NCBI RefSeq assembly: GCF_030272615.1
Contig: NC_081414.1
Location: forward strand, 231,695,733-231,759,732
DNA from: Cryptomeria japonica
Lineage: Eukaryota > Streptophyta > Pinopsida > Cupressales > Cupressaceae
DNA: 64,000 bases
Direction: 5' to 3'
Position 1 is the first letter of the stretch; each line of letters starts with the position of its first letter. The notes below the pieces were generated by a model. That model saw only the letters and a program-made list of their open reading frames with translations. It made no database searches and was not told the origin of the DNA. Both the position numbers and the translations under genes were made by a program. This document shows, piece by piece, positions 23,301 to 33,376 of the stretch.

Positions 23301-24458
23301 CAAAAAGGATGAATGAAGTGGTCTACACTTCACTGCTAAAGATGGAGAGAGAAAAAAATAATCTGGAGAAATAAATAGAAAAGTTACAGGTAGACCTAGC
23401 AAATGAAAAAATCGAGGAAAGCAGCAAAAAGCAAGTGCAATGATTTACAGAAAAGGATAAAAAATTCGGGCTTTGCAGAAGAAATTGTAGAGCAGGAGAA
23501 GATGGATGCAGAATTGAAGGACTTGACAGAAAAACTGGCTAAAAGCATTAAAAAAGTTGATGAGGAAAGAGCCATTTTTCAAAAATTATACAAAATTTAT
23601 GAGTCTACTGCTGCGAAAATGAGAAAATTATAGGACCTATTGGATCATGGGAAGGAAAAAGAAAAACATTTGCAAGAGGAGGTAGAGGAAGAAAGAAAGA
23701 AATGCGCACAAATGAAAGATGACCTACAAAATGCAAATGATAAAATAAAAACTTTGGAGGATAGATTGAAAGATAATATGAAAAATACAATGAAGTATAT
23801 ACAAGAAAACATTTGGCGGCAAATAATGCAGAGGAGTGACAAGTTGTGTGAATGGTTTCAATTGACTAAAAGTCTGAGACTAATTTATATGAAAATCAAA
23901 GGGCACTATGAGAAGAGCACACATGTTTATTCAAAAGAGGATATGGCAAAAAAGATTCTGAAAGTAGTCTACAGTTCCAGTGATAGCTACTTGGCATCCA
24001 AGGGAATTAAGAGCTGCATTGATGCCATAGTTAAGACATCATCTATCATTCAAAAATGCCAGAAGCTAAGGGAAACATCAGAAGTTATGGAAAATTGTGG
24101 AAAAAAGATATTGAAGCTGCAAGAAAAGAAAAATAATTTGATTAAACTTGGTTTGCCTAAGACCATTGACCCATCAAATAAATTCATTGGAGAAGAAGCT
24201 TACAAAAAAAGCATGGAGATAAAAATGAAGTCTGATTTAGACTTGCTTCCAAAGGACACAACTCCCCAAAGCTTTCTGGAATTCATCCAACCATTTACAA
24301 CTCTAAATTCGGTATTGGATGAGACAATGATGTCAAGTAAATCTTCTAAATATAGAATGTTGATGAAGTTGGAGTTGACTTTCCATAGTTTACAAAATAT
24401 TGACCTTCCATCAGACGAAGAGTGGAGCACCCTACAAAAATTGGCACAAAAATCTTAA
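20369..24458 (+). pseudogene. Gene C: long G-patch/coiled-coil frame with stops, in hAT element
   Basis: About 1,360 codons read in one phase from ATG 20,369, broken by TAA 20,705, TAA 21,122, TAG 21,539, TAA 23,006, TAA 23,372, a frameshift near 23,430 and TAG 23,631. In order: about 590 residues with no domain I recognise (aromatic/basic block 'MHDNRKKYNHFVDFF' near 21,310; 'FTMLRFYGSTVKPYKL' near 21,475); an acidic stretch; a G-patch (KYGKGANIVEKMGF, then GGGLGARGEGI) at 22,291-22,380; a Ser/Thr/Gly-rich linker; a long Lys/Glu coiled coil (23,260-23,800); and a helical C-terminus. The layout suggests an RNA- or chromatin-associated factor. Staying in one frame without introns argues for recent inactivation of a long single-exon gene. 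I do not know the family. Function is unassigned. Confidence 0.65.
22291..22380 (+). other. G-patch motif of gene C
   Basis: KYGKGANIVEKMGFEGGG is followed by LGARGEGI. Conserved glycines, the I-x-MGF core and the G-x-GI end fit the G-patch consensus, which binds RNA or activates DEAH helicases in known proteins. The segment lies in a stop-free block of 459 codons. Confidence 0.7.
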
Positions 24459-25534
24459 GAATCATAGTATGTATTGCACAATTTTCTTCTTTTACTCTTA
24501 ATTTCAAGGTTTTATATTTTTTCTGTTTGCTATTTTGCTAATCCAGCCTATGAATATATGATGGATTCACTATTGCTATTTTTCTAATCCAACCTATGAA
24601 GCTATATTATGAATAGGAAAAAACCAGCACTCGCTATTGCTATTTTGCTAATCCAGCCTATGAATCTATGATGCACAGTGCAAAACTTCAGCTAGTAAAT
24701 TTGTATTCTCAAATTCTCCCTTGCTTTAACATTTATGCATTTCTCTATTTCTGATTAGTAGGTTTTAGGCACTACTATTATCCATGTTTAATTTGTCATG
24801 GCGTGACTTAATATTTAATTTTGAACTCTGTTTTTTGAACATGAGACATCAAACATGTAGCAGATATTAAATTGCTAATACGACCTGTGATGGCCATATA
24901 AATCTGTGTTGAGTTTGTGATTTTGATGCTCAGTTTTCAGATGTTGCAAACTTGCAATTCAACTTGAAGCTATTGCTTCTCCCTTGTTTCTATAAAAGGG
25001 AATTCAGGGTCATTTGCAAACGGTTCTAAAACTTTGTATTCACTTTTGCATGGACATTGGAGAATCACATAGGAGCTGTTGTTGCTCTCTTGCTTCTATA
25101 AAAGGGAATTAAAGGTCATTTGCAAAGGGTTCTAAAACTTTTTATTCACTTTTGCAATTTGCATGGAGAATCACACAGATTGGTGTATTACTATTGAATG
25201 AATTGTATCATATGGCTATATTTTGAAAGAATTAATGAAAATCTAAGTTCTCGACATGTGTATTACTATGGAATGAATTGTATCATATGGTTCTGAAATG
25301 TATCACACAAATTTGAGACTCAAACATGTATAAATAAACAATAAACATCTCTGTATCAATAAACACATTATGGTTTTTTTTTTATTATGCTATTTTAAAT
25401 TTGGAAATAGAAAGTTGAAAAATACAATTACAAATCAATATTAAATTCTAATTGCAAAAAGTAATATGCATTTGTAATATGAATGATGCGATACAATAAT
25501 AAGATTAATAAATACCAATCTCTTACAATTGTCA
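24459..25534. repeat. Intergenic repeats between gene C and transposase
   Basis: Three local duplications fill this gap. TATTGCTATTTTGCTAATCC followed by AGCCTATGAA recurs near 24,525, 24,570 and 24,635. A 110-bp block with TTCTATAAAAGGGAATT, GGTCATTTGCAAA and GGTTCTAAAACTTT occurs near 24,975-25,060 and again near 25,085-25,170, so a TATAAAAG box-like sequence is present twice. GTATTACTATTGAATGAATT recurs near 25,185 and 25,258. No gene visible. Confidence 0.75.
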
Positions 25535-28318
25535 TTAATCCTCATCAAATTCAGAGCTTTCTTGATTCTTGTCTGTGGTTTGAGTTTCTTCATTCTGAGT
25601 CTGCATACCTTCACCAAACTGCATCTCAATGCTACCATTAGTTCCAGTACATGAGTCAATAGTCCCACTGGCACTTTTGTTTGAAGTGTTGCCCAAACCT
25701 CTTCTTTCACATTTGGACATCTAGATTTGCAGTGCCCTATTGTAAGGAAAATTGTGGACATCATACCTAGATGTATAGAGCCTCAAGCAATTTTCCAAAT
25801 TTTTGTCTAGTTTGTTTCTTAGCTTTGATTTTAGGAACCCCAAAACACTGAAAAACTCTCTCATCTTCCACCAAACCCAATATCATGGTAAGACATAAAT
25901 CAGCAAGCTTCACATATTCTGGCATTGAATCATGCAACATTGAGTTCTCAGCTATAGTTTTCCAAAGCCTTGTTACTGATCCCTCTTCGCGGGGGTTCTC
26001 CATTTTGCCATATTGTTCTTTCATAGTGTATGCAAAACAAGATGATTGCTCTCGAAGATGAGTTTCGTCTAATATTTCATTTATAGTTACTCCATTCAAT
26101 TCTCTGGATATGCAAAATTGTTTTATCAAAGTTAGTAGCTTACTTCAAAAATCAACTGCACTATTGAGGCTCTAATATTGAGGAAACACAATAGACATGG
26201 CTTCGAGTAGGTTGTCAGGAGGGAATCTGCTTCTAATTTGTGTGGAAAGATCATATGCAATTTTCTTCATAGAAGTAGTTATAGTCTCAACAATCTTGTC
26301 AAAATCTTCCCTTTTAACTCTTGCTAGTTGCTTCCTAGGGCGCTTTCCTGGTTCCTCGAGGTCGACTATGGCATAGAAGTGCATTGGTATCTCAACTTCC
26401 CGTACATTTGCACATACCTCCCCATTTGCACCAATTTGTAAAAAGTTATCAGGATTGTTCAAATCTGTGAGTGTCCGCCACTTAACAAATTTTTCATCAG
26501 ATAGTGTTGGTTGATTTCGATAGAGATTGTTGAGGGTCATGCATGTCATCTTACGTAGCGTAGCATATTCTACAATATACAGAGCTCTTTTCTGGGAAGC
26601 TTTCATAATATTCCTCATTTCCTCTAGCATGGGCAGAAGAGCTGCTAAAGTTAAGAGTGTCTCTAAATTACTTAACCTGCGAAGAAGTTCAAGAAATTTC
26701 AGTTGATTTGATTCGTCGCAAGTTGTGTGAAATAGTCCAATCAAGGATGGATATTTTGAAAACACTCGATGCGCTGGACCATCCAAAGAGATCCATCTGG
26801 TATCATTATCCTTGAGAAGCTTGTTCCCATCAGTTATTCCATCAGCACAGTGTTGAAATTCCATAAATCGCTTAGGACTTCGACAAAAGTGTGAGTAGAG
26901 CTCTCTGATTAAAATTTCAATTTTTTTTAACCGAAGCAAACTTGCTCACAATTCCAAAAGCTATATTCATTCTGTGAGCCATGCAGTGAATTGTAGTAAT
27001 GTACGGTGCAAATGAAGTTTCAATCTTTGTACAAATACCATTCTCATGACCTTGCATTACTGAAGCTCCATCTGCTCCAACACAAACCAATTTTTTGGCT
27101 ACCATCATGTCATCCATACCTCCATATTCAATTAAACTTCTCTTTACTAGTTGAAATAAATTTTCCGCTGTTGCACTCTCCTTCATTTTAGCAACAAATA
27201 GTAGATGAGGTTGACGGGTATGATTCTCTACAATATAAACATGCATGCATACCCATGAAGTATTATCTACTACCATAACTTCATCTAAAGAAAATGCAAT
27301 AAAGTTTGACTCTCCTATTTTTTCCTTTACATCTTCTTTTTCAACCTCAACAAGACAATTTGCCCATTTCCATTCACTGTTTACTGACCAGTGTCTATTA
27401 GTATAGTTAGGATCTTTCAAAAAGTGTAATAAACCACTAATTGATGAGAAATCTATCATAGCATGTCCTCTGCTCAAAATATAAAAAAACATTGCTTAAC
27501 TGAACAACTTTGCCTAGTTGTTCTATTTGCATTGCTTTTCCAAAAACAACTTCAATAGAACCTTTAACTTCAATAGGCTTCGTCTATATTTTCTCATGAA
27601 AATAATACTCTTCGACATTCCTCACATTCCTCCTTTTTTTCCCATCTTATCACTGATTTTTCAACCCCATCTATCATTTTTTTTCATAAACTTTACCCAT
27701 ATGCTTTTCTATGGTGTCAAATTTTTGCTGCAACCTAATTTCCTTATTATGTTTCCAAGTGCAAATTTTACACCTGTATTCTATTGGAGGCTCGCCTTCA
27801 ATTGGATTCTCCACTGGTTCAATGAATGGATACTTTGATGCCCAATTAATTTGAAAATTCCCCACTGACATATCCCACTCCCAATCCTTTTTTGATTGTG
27901 GTTCACCCTTTTTTGATATGGATTTTCTTTTCCCCTTCTATGCATTATCATCAATGGCATTATCATCCAAGTCGATTATATCATTCCGGCTAACTTGGGT
28001 ATCTACCAGATAATCTTCTTCAAGATCATCCTGATCTGAGATATCAGGTTCGCCGCTGTCTTCAACATGCGGTGTAGGTGGCAAATTTTGTACTTGTACT
28101 TGTGATGATGTACCTTCCTAATTTTCACCACAATCTTTTCCAATGCCAAAGTACGAAGACAATGTTCTGCTTTTTGTTGGCCTTTCTTGGCCTTCCCCAC
28201 ATTCAGGTTTCCTACCCCTTTTCTTGTTCGATATCTCCAACGAAATAAAGGCTACCAAAAAAATATCAATTTGTTGAAGAAGCAATAATAGACTATAATG
28301 TATAATATACCACTTCAA
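25535..28318 (-). pseudogene. hAT transposase, broken (ZNF862/KIAA1586-like group)
   Basis: Reading leftward: an N-terminal linker with basic (KKRGRK) and acidic stretches (28,318-27,960); a BED-type zinc finger segment 'YRCKICTWKHNKE' with a downstream 'IEKHMGK' (27,674-27,871); a catalytic core with 'FIAFSLDEV', 'VGADGASVMQGHENGI' and 'TTIHCMAHRMNIA' (27,492-26,917); the insertion region with 'DTRWISLDG' (26,939-26,172); and a C-terminal hAT dimerisation stretch 'YVKLADLCLTMILGLVEDER' (26,129-25,767), then an acidic tail ending at 25,535. Breaks include a shift in an A-run near 26,930 and stops near 27,670 and 26,150. The core motifs are those of the hAT group that gave rise to ZNF862-like host proteins. 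It would have cut and joined the element's ends. Confidence 0.88.
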
Positions 28319-28514
28319 AAATATGATCGCTCACCTTTAGGTCACTAGCAGTCGCCAATGCAGTCAACAACAATGATTTTCTTTGGTCTAAAACTTCGCT
28401 ATTGATCATAATTCAAAGCCTAGAACCCACCAGATTGTGTTGAGATAGATATGATCTTTGCATGTATTTATACCAATTCTTATATGGTGAATTCTGTGGG
28501 AATTTTATATGGTA

Positions 28515-28960
28515 TACAAATATTTGGCGAATCCTGCTTAACTATAACACGACTTATGTAATTTTCGAGGTGATTATAGGTCATCCAAATAATTGGCGAA
28601 TACAATATAGTTGGTGAAAGTTGGGGTGAATGGAGACACGCATCGCCAAGATGTTGGGCGAATTGGGTCCCCCTGGCTAACAAATCTTCACATGCCTATA
28701 GGCGAATTAAGGTCATCTATTAAGGCAACCTCGGAGAGTGTAGGCGAAAAAATTAAATTTACCGTGTGTCCACCATATATTGTATTGGCGAAATCATCGC
28801 ATAGAAACATTTAATTGCATAAAACATATGGTGATTGGGCCGTGACTTTGACAGAAATTGATAATGTTATGGCGACATGGCCACCCCCAGTTGGTACAAA
28901 ATATTCGCCATTCTCGACTTGGCCGACGTGAAAAATTTGCCATTGGCGAATATTCGCCAC
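28515..28960 (+). repeat. hAT right subterminal motif cluster with palindrome
   Basis: TGGCGAA or close variants occur about ten times at 28,521, 28,584, 28,611, 28,656, 28,697, 28,740, 28,783, 28,830, 28,870 and 28,943. The motif also occurs in reverse at 28,903. At 28,943-28,958 it forms the perfect 16-bp palindrome TGGCGAATATTCGCCA, just inside the terminal repeat. Confidence 0.7.
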
Positions 28961-28974
28961 TGAAGTAATCTCTG
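28961..28974 (-). repeat. hAT right terminal inverted repeat
   Basis: TGAAGTAATCTCTG, reverse complement CAGAGATTACTTCA, pairs with the left end at 11 of 14 positions. It is directly followed by the target duplication ATTGGGTT. Confidence 0.8.
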
Positions 28975-28982
28975 ATTGGGTT
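28975..28982. repeat. hAT target site duplication, right copy
   Basis: ATTGGGTT, identical to 15,073-15,080. Confidence 0.85.
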
Positions 28983-29346
28983 GCTATAAAATAAATTGAT
29001 TTGTAAAAATGGACAAGTTGATTGTTCTTTTTAACCGATATTAAAAAATGATGGTTCATGTTAGCCAAGATAGTAGAATGGAGTGTTATTTTTAAACCTG
29101 TTAAGGCTCAAATTTGCACCCTACTAAACTACAAGTTTAGTAATTTGGCCTAACATGGGATTCACTTCTGCATGTGGGCAATGCGCAACTTGAAATGAAA
29201 CCTCCGGTTCCTAGGCCGGTTCCTATTGGATAATCACCTGATATTCTCTAATAGTGGACTAACTTTGCAGGGTAAAGGGTAAGAAATTACAGAAATGGTA
29301 CTTAAAACTGAACTAAAATTAACTAAAACCTGGTGATACACCAAAA
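28983..29346 (-). other. Leader-like sequence next to hAT insertion
   Basis: No gene visible. It continues the sequence interrupted at 15,072. The stretch directly left of 29,347 reads, on the minus strand, TTTTGGTGTATCACCAGG, which could be a primer binding site for the putative LTR at 29,347-30,300. Confidence 0.35.
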
Positions 29347-30300
29347 TGTGAGAGATAAATAATAAGAAAATGATCTCAGTCTGCAATATTCTTCTTCAAT
29401 TGATAAACACTTCTTTCCTATTATACGTTTGCATAAGTATTTCATAATAAGGTCTTGAGATGAACCAATGAGGAAATAATAATGTTTCACTCAAAAATTT
29501 TGAACTTTAAAACACATACTATGACCTGCAAACATACATACATTCCTATATTAAGGTACTGACTGAGACAAGTAAACAAGGAGTAAGATAAGTCACAAAT
29601 TTGGCTTCATCAATCATGCTTGTACACAAAAAAAAATTGGAAGGATAACAAGGTTTGATTCCATCGAAAATTGCTCCAAAAGATGTTGTTTAATATATCA
29701 TATCTCCAAATCTGAGTTACAGAATCTGTGCAAAAGAAAATGCTAAGGACAAGAAAAAAGTCTCTCAAAACACTATTCTTTCATAAATCTGAACTAACTC
29801 CAAATGAAGTGTCTTTAGGCACTAAGTACAAAAACCCCCAACTGATTTGGGTCGGATACAAGAAAAGTGCCTCAAAAAGAGGAGTCTAGAAGACACCAAA
29901 AAAGGCTATAAACCTGGAAAAGTCTTCCTTAATAAATAATCAACCCAAAAGATCACCAGAAACAGCCTCAAAAACACTTAACCAAGTAATAAAAGCCCCC
30001 CAAAATGGTGGAAAAGTCCAACTTCGACCCTTTACCTAAAAATGCTCCAACCTCCCTAGATTTGCTCCATTTGGTTTCAAACAACCTCATGTTCCTATAA
30101 AAACGTTCTTGTCTGCAAAAATATCTCAACTCCTTTTGAATATTTCCCAAGTGGTTATGAGTGATCCTATATGCTCTCCTTATGTCTCCAAACTGAAAAG
30201 ACTTCTTCAATGAAAGCCTTATCTCTCCTGAATTAACTCCTCCTTCAAAACTAAGTCAAAAGACTTAGTCTCCTTCTTACATATGAGTATACCTTTTACA
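29347..30300 (-). repeat. Putative LTR of an unassigned retrotransposon
   Basis: The segment begins TGTGAGAGAT and ends CTTTTACA (TG...CA, 954 bp). A candidate primer site starting TGG lies four bases outside its left end on the minus strand, in the same arrangement as for the gag-only element. No partner LTR and no matching target duplication were found, so it may be a truncated insertion or a misreading. Confidence 0.35.
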
Positions 30301-31209
30301 TTTCGAATAATAATATTCAATTACAATTTATAATTGCATTGTAATTAAATACTTTTTTACAAAGAAACACCAGCTTTTGAAATAAGAATGAAAACAAAAA
30401 TATAATAAAAATAAAACATATTTGATATTTTAATAAACATCCATTTATCGAATATGTTTGATTTTTATTATATTGCATATTTAATAAGCCCAGCGGACTT
30501 GAGGGAGAATATAAAATATGACAAAGGATTTTTATAACCCTAAAGTTTTGCACTCCCATCGCATTTTTCTCACTTTGCAAAAACGAAAACAACTTTGAGA
30601 AAATCTTCGAGGGTTTGAAACCCTTTGGTGCCGCCATTGATGTCCTGATTTTTCATTGTTCTGCAAAATCTTTGATGAAGGATATGTGTTTCTACTGGTG
30701 TTGCCGCCCAAGACAATTTTAACTGCAGATTTTAGAACAACCCGGGTTGCGACTGTGTATTAGAAGACTTTTCTTGAAGGCATGCTGGAGTTTTCTGAAT
30801 CTTCCTTTAAAAAAAAACAAATCCCATTTTCTACAGGTATGAAACGGCTCCTTAGCTGCTGCATTCTTTGTTAATATGCCATTGTTGAAAATACGAAGAG
30901 GGTTTTGCGTGTAACTTACAATTATTGCATTTCGTGAGAAGACATTTTTGCGAAGAGTATTGTCAAACAATTCTCGTGATCTGTCTGTATTTCACATTTT
31001 GCATACATATTTAACAGAAAAATGACGCACTGTGTTTGTTTTTTCCACATTTAGCATACACTGCATTTTGCATACAATTTGCCAGGAGAATAATGCACTG
31101 TGTTTGGTTTTTAACATTTTCACATCTAGCATATTGCACGCACCACATTTACCACTGGCCTGCAACACATTAGCCTTGATGATGAACAGGGGTTTCTTCG
31201 CTAGCCTTC
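30301..31209. other. Region without recognised gene
   Basis: An AT-rich stretch with the inverted repeat ATTACAAT/ATTGTAAT near 30,315-30,350. A TATA-like GAATATAAAATATG lies near 30,508 (+) and TTATAAAAATCC near 30,530 (-). A 106-codon minus-strand frame at 30,317-30,637 starts 'MAAPKGFKPSKIF' but shows no known domain. I do not call it. Confidence 0.35.
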
Positions 31210-31376
31210 CACCGGAAGTGTTTTACCAGTGTTGTATGCGCTTTCCAGCTCAGCCCTCCAGACGCAAGAACTCCTCCTGCGTACACACGAAAATAGGAAG
31301 CAATTGCAGCTCTTTGCTCATTGCTAAGCCTTCTTATTCTTCCATCACAGACCCAGCAATGGACTCCACGATACTA
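31210..31376 (-). pseudogene. PRIM1: DNA primase small subunit fragment, internal exon
   Basis: The minus strand reads 'YRGVHCWVCDGRIRRLSNEQ' directly followed by 'RAAIASYFRVYAGG'. This is a signature block of the eukaryotic primase catalytic (small) subunit, from the R-R-G-V-H-C-W segment that carries part of the nucleotide-binding/zinc-associated core. It lies 0.8 kb downstream of the first exons at 32,158-32,642, in the same orientation, so an intron separates them. The next residues drift into sequence I cannot align, suggesting truncation near 31,210. Expected residues between the two blocks (the catalytic FDID motif) were not found. The fragment is therefore a gene remnant rather than a working primase. 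Confidence 0.8.
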
Positions 31377-32157
31377 TTCCTCCATTTTTCCTATTATTGA
31401 TAAGCATGACAACTATAGGAATGGACTTCATTGGAAAATAGAAATTTACAAAAAATAAAGTTCATTTATAACCATGTCAGACTGACTGGTACTGAATGCA
31501 GTGTTTCTGATCATCTTGCCACCCATTTTGGTGTTCACTGTCATACATCCTTTTATCTCACAAATCCACCATACTTAGAATAAAGCGGATGGAATACTAT
31601 ATACAGAAAACCAAATTGGCAAGTTCAAAACTCAAGGATCAAATTTTTGTAAAAAACGAAATAGGCAAGGTACAAGGCATATCATGGTTTTACATTCAAG
31701 GTTGTGATTGGTATATGTCAATAAATGCCATCACCAACCAAAGTCTCCATTTCTTCTACAGTCATCTTCTTTTGTATTCACCTGTACACAGTCTATCATG
31801 CCATCACACTGATTGACAGCTATCACAATATAACTTGAATGAAAGAGACAATATGGTATTAATGTCTCAATCACGTGGGGAAATATTGGCCCAAATTTTA
31901 TTTGTTTTTAAACTCTGATTAACTTTGTAGCCTCTGCCATATATCACATGCTCTTTGGGAACCAGAACTTCACACACAATGCCACCAATGTAAGACCCAA
32001 GGAACAATCTTTAGTAAAACATAATCATATAAGCTCCCGATTCTTTTGTATTCCTTGCATGTTTTGTGCTCAGATAATCTGTATGAGCTTTGCACAACCT
32101 TTTGCATGCAAGTCTTATTCTATGGTGGCCTTCATTTCACTTTGAGAAACACTTAAC

Positions 32158-32642
32158 CAGCTCCCTTTCTATAAGACTGAAAACCTTGTCTCCTATTTGA
32201 GCATATGCGTGTCTCTTTGCAGGATCAACATTGTACACAGCTCCAATCTATTTTATGTGGACACTTCTTTCTGATAGAATTCTCCATATCCGATGCATCT
32301 TGAAAAGACTGAAACCGAATATATATATCATGTTCTAGAGTAAAAGAGAACTCCCTTCGACCATAATAAGATGAATCACAGGCTGGATGCTTGCCATCAT
32401 GTCCACATGACAGCCACTTGAATATTTCAGCATATGGAAACAGTTTTCCTGTTGATGTAAGCTCAAACACTTTTTCCTCGTAGCTAGTCTCAGTAGTTTC
32501 CTTCTCTAGTTCCACTCAATATTTCTTCATCCCCAGGCAACCGATTTGCAACTTCATTTTCTTTCGCTGTCTCCTCCTTATGGTAGTTATTAGACATTTC
32601 ACTTTTCAAATGTGAATCTCGTACATCTTTTCCTGTTGCCAT
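32158..32642 (-). pseudogene. PRIM1: DNA primase small subunit fragment, 5' exon
   Basis: From ATG 32,642 the frame runs about 50 codons to a stop. After a frameshift it continues as 'GKLFPYAEIFKWLSCGHDGK', 'SYYGRREFSFTLEHDIYIRF', then 'NSIRKKCPHKID'. A one-base shift near 32,250 leads into 'VYNVDPAKRHAYAQIGDKVF'. These blocks are the conserved N-terminal part of the eukaryotic primase small subunit, which makes RNA primers with DNA polymerase alpha. The match ends at CTG/GTTAAGT, a plausible splice donor at 32,157. Splice site, intron and promoter show that genomic DNA, not a processed mRNA copy, was duplicated. At least two frameshifts make it a pseudogene. Confidence 0.85.
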
Positions 32643-32720
32643 TTTGTCTATATTCTGGAATCATCGCATTCCGTGATATCGCATCTTTTTAAAGACATTT
32701 TATCGAACAGTTCCAGCACG

Positions 32721-32730
32721 CTTTTATATA
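32721..32730 (-). promoter_or_regulatory. TATA box of the primase fragment
   Basis: TATATAAAAG on the minus strand lies about 80 bp upstream of the ATG at 32,642, a normal distance for a plant promoter with a short 5' UTR. The fragment therefore kept its promoter. Confidence 0.55.
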
Positions 32731-33295
32731 TGGACAGCATAGAAGAATAAGAAATACAAGCCAGTTCGCCATAAAATGCATATTTCAGATAAACCATCAA
32801 CTTTTAAATGGCTATACATAATCTCCAGAATGTTAGATTATTAGCTGATGAAGTATACACATTCTTTCCTTGAGTGAATTGTACCTTTTGATTAGATTGT
32901 GTTTTATCTTTGTTGAATTTCTGACTTTGGCACATGCTGGGATTGATCTTATGTAGAAATGAAGTTCGAGCACGGGCTCGTGACACTCATTTCATTACGA
33001 GTCGATTCTGATTTCACTGAAGTTCACTGTTTGAATATGCATTTAAAACTCAAATACTCCATTTCTTTACCAACTTGTTGCATTGAATTGTTTATCTTCA
33101 TGATGTAGTATTGACCCTTTTAAAATACTGTAAGGTTTCACATTGAAATAATATGTCCCTTAAAACAGTTTATGCATTAACATTTTCTTTTTATGCATAT
33201 CATGAATAGTAAAGTAAAAGGTTTCATATTTAAAACAAACATGTCCCTTTAATACTTCAGTTGGTTTCTTCATCATTCCACTTTGATAATCTGAG
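32731..33295. other. Upstream region of primase fragment
   Basis: No gene visible; AT-rich sequence. Confidence 0.3.
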
Positions 33296-33376
33296 ATTAG
33301 TTACTCTAAAGGGTATGTCGGGCTCATACCCGAAGGGAGCCTCGGTTAGGGGCACATGCCAATTAGAGTAACTAAT
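33296..33376. mobile_element. 81-bp hairpin element, MITE-like
   Basis: Perfect 14-bp inverted repeats ATTAGTTACTCTAA and TTAGAGTAACTAAT enclose 53 bp. The interior holds a second hairpin, GGGTATG...CATACCC. Size and structure suit a very small MITE or a folded transcript. No flanking duplication is obvious. Confidence 0.5.

Larger units (their letters stand above)
15081..28974 (-). mobile_element. Giant hAT-superfamily transposon (13.9 kb) with cargo genes
   Basis: The ends are CAGGGATAACTTTA on the left and, on the opposite strand, CAGAGATTACTTCA on the right (11 of 14 identical). They are flanked by a perfect 8-bp duplication ATTGGGTT. Both ends carry many copies of TGGCGAA-like motifs just inside the termini. 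The element contains a broken hAT transposase (25,535-28,318 -), two related small open frames (A and B), a long broken G-patch/coiled-coil frame (C) and several tandem arrays. Autonomous plant hAT elements are usually 2.5-5 kb, so this one is unusually long. Ends, duplication and transposase class agree, which is strong evidence for one unit. Whether the other genes are captured host genes or genuine element genes cannot be told from this copy. Confidence 0.85.

Noticed and set aside
20369-24458. Alternative genetic code or readthrough in gene C
   Set aside because: Both TAA and TAG occur at unrelated positions and there is also a frameshift; ordinary decay explains this.
30317-30637. 106-codon frame starting MAAPKGFKPSKIF
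   Set aside because: Only the first third looks protein-like; the rest is AT-rich translation with no known motif, and no splice partner is visible.
33296-33376. tRNA gene (CAT anticodon-like loop)
   Set aside because: The GGGCTCATACCC segment resembles an anticodon arm, but no D arm or T arm with GGTTCRA box fits, and the outer stem is 14 bp.
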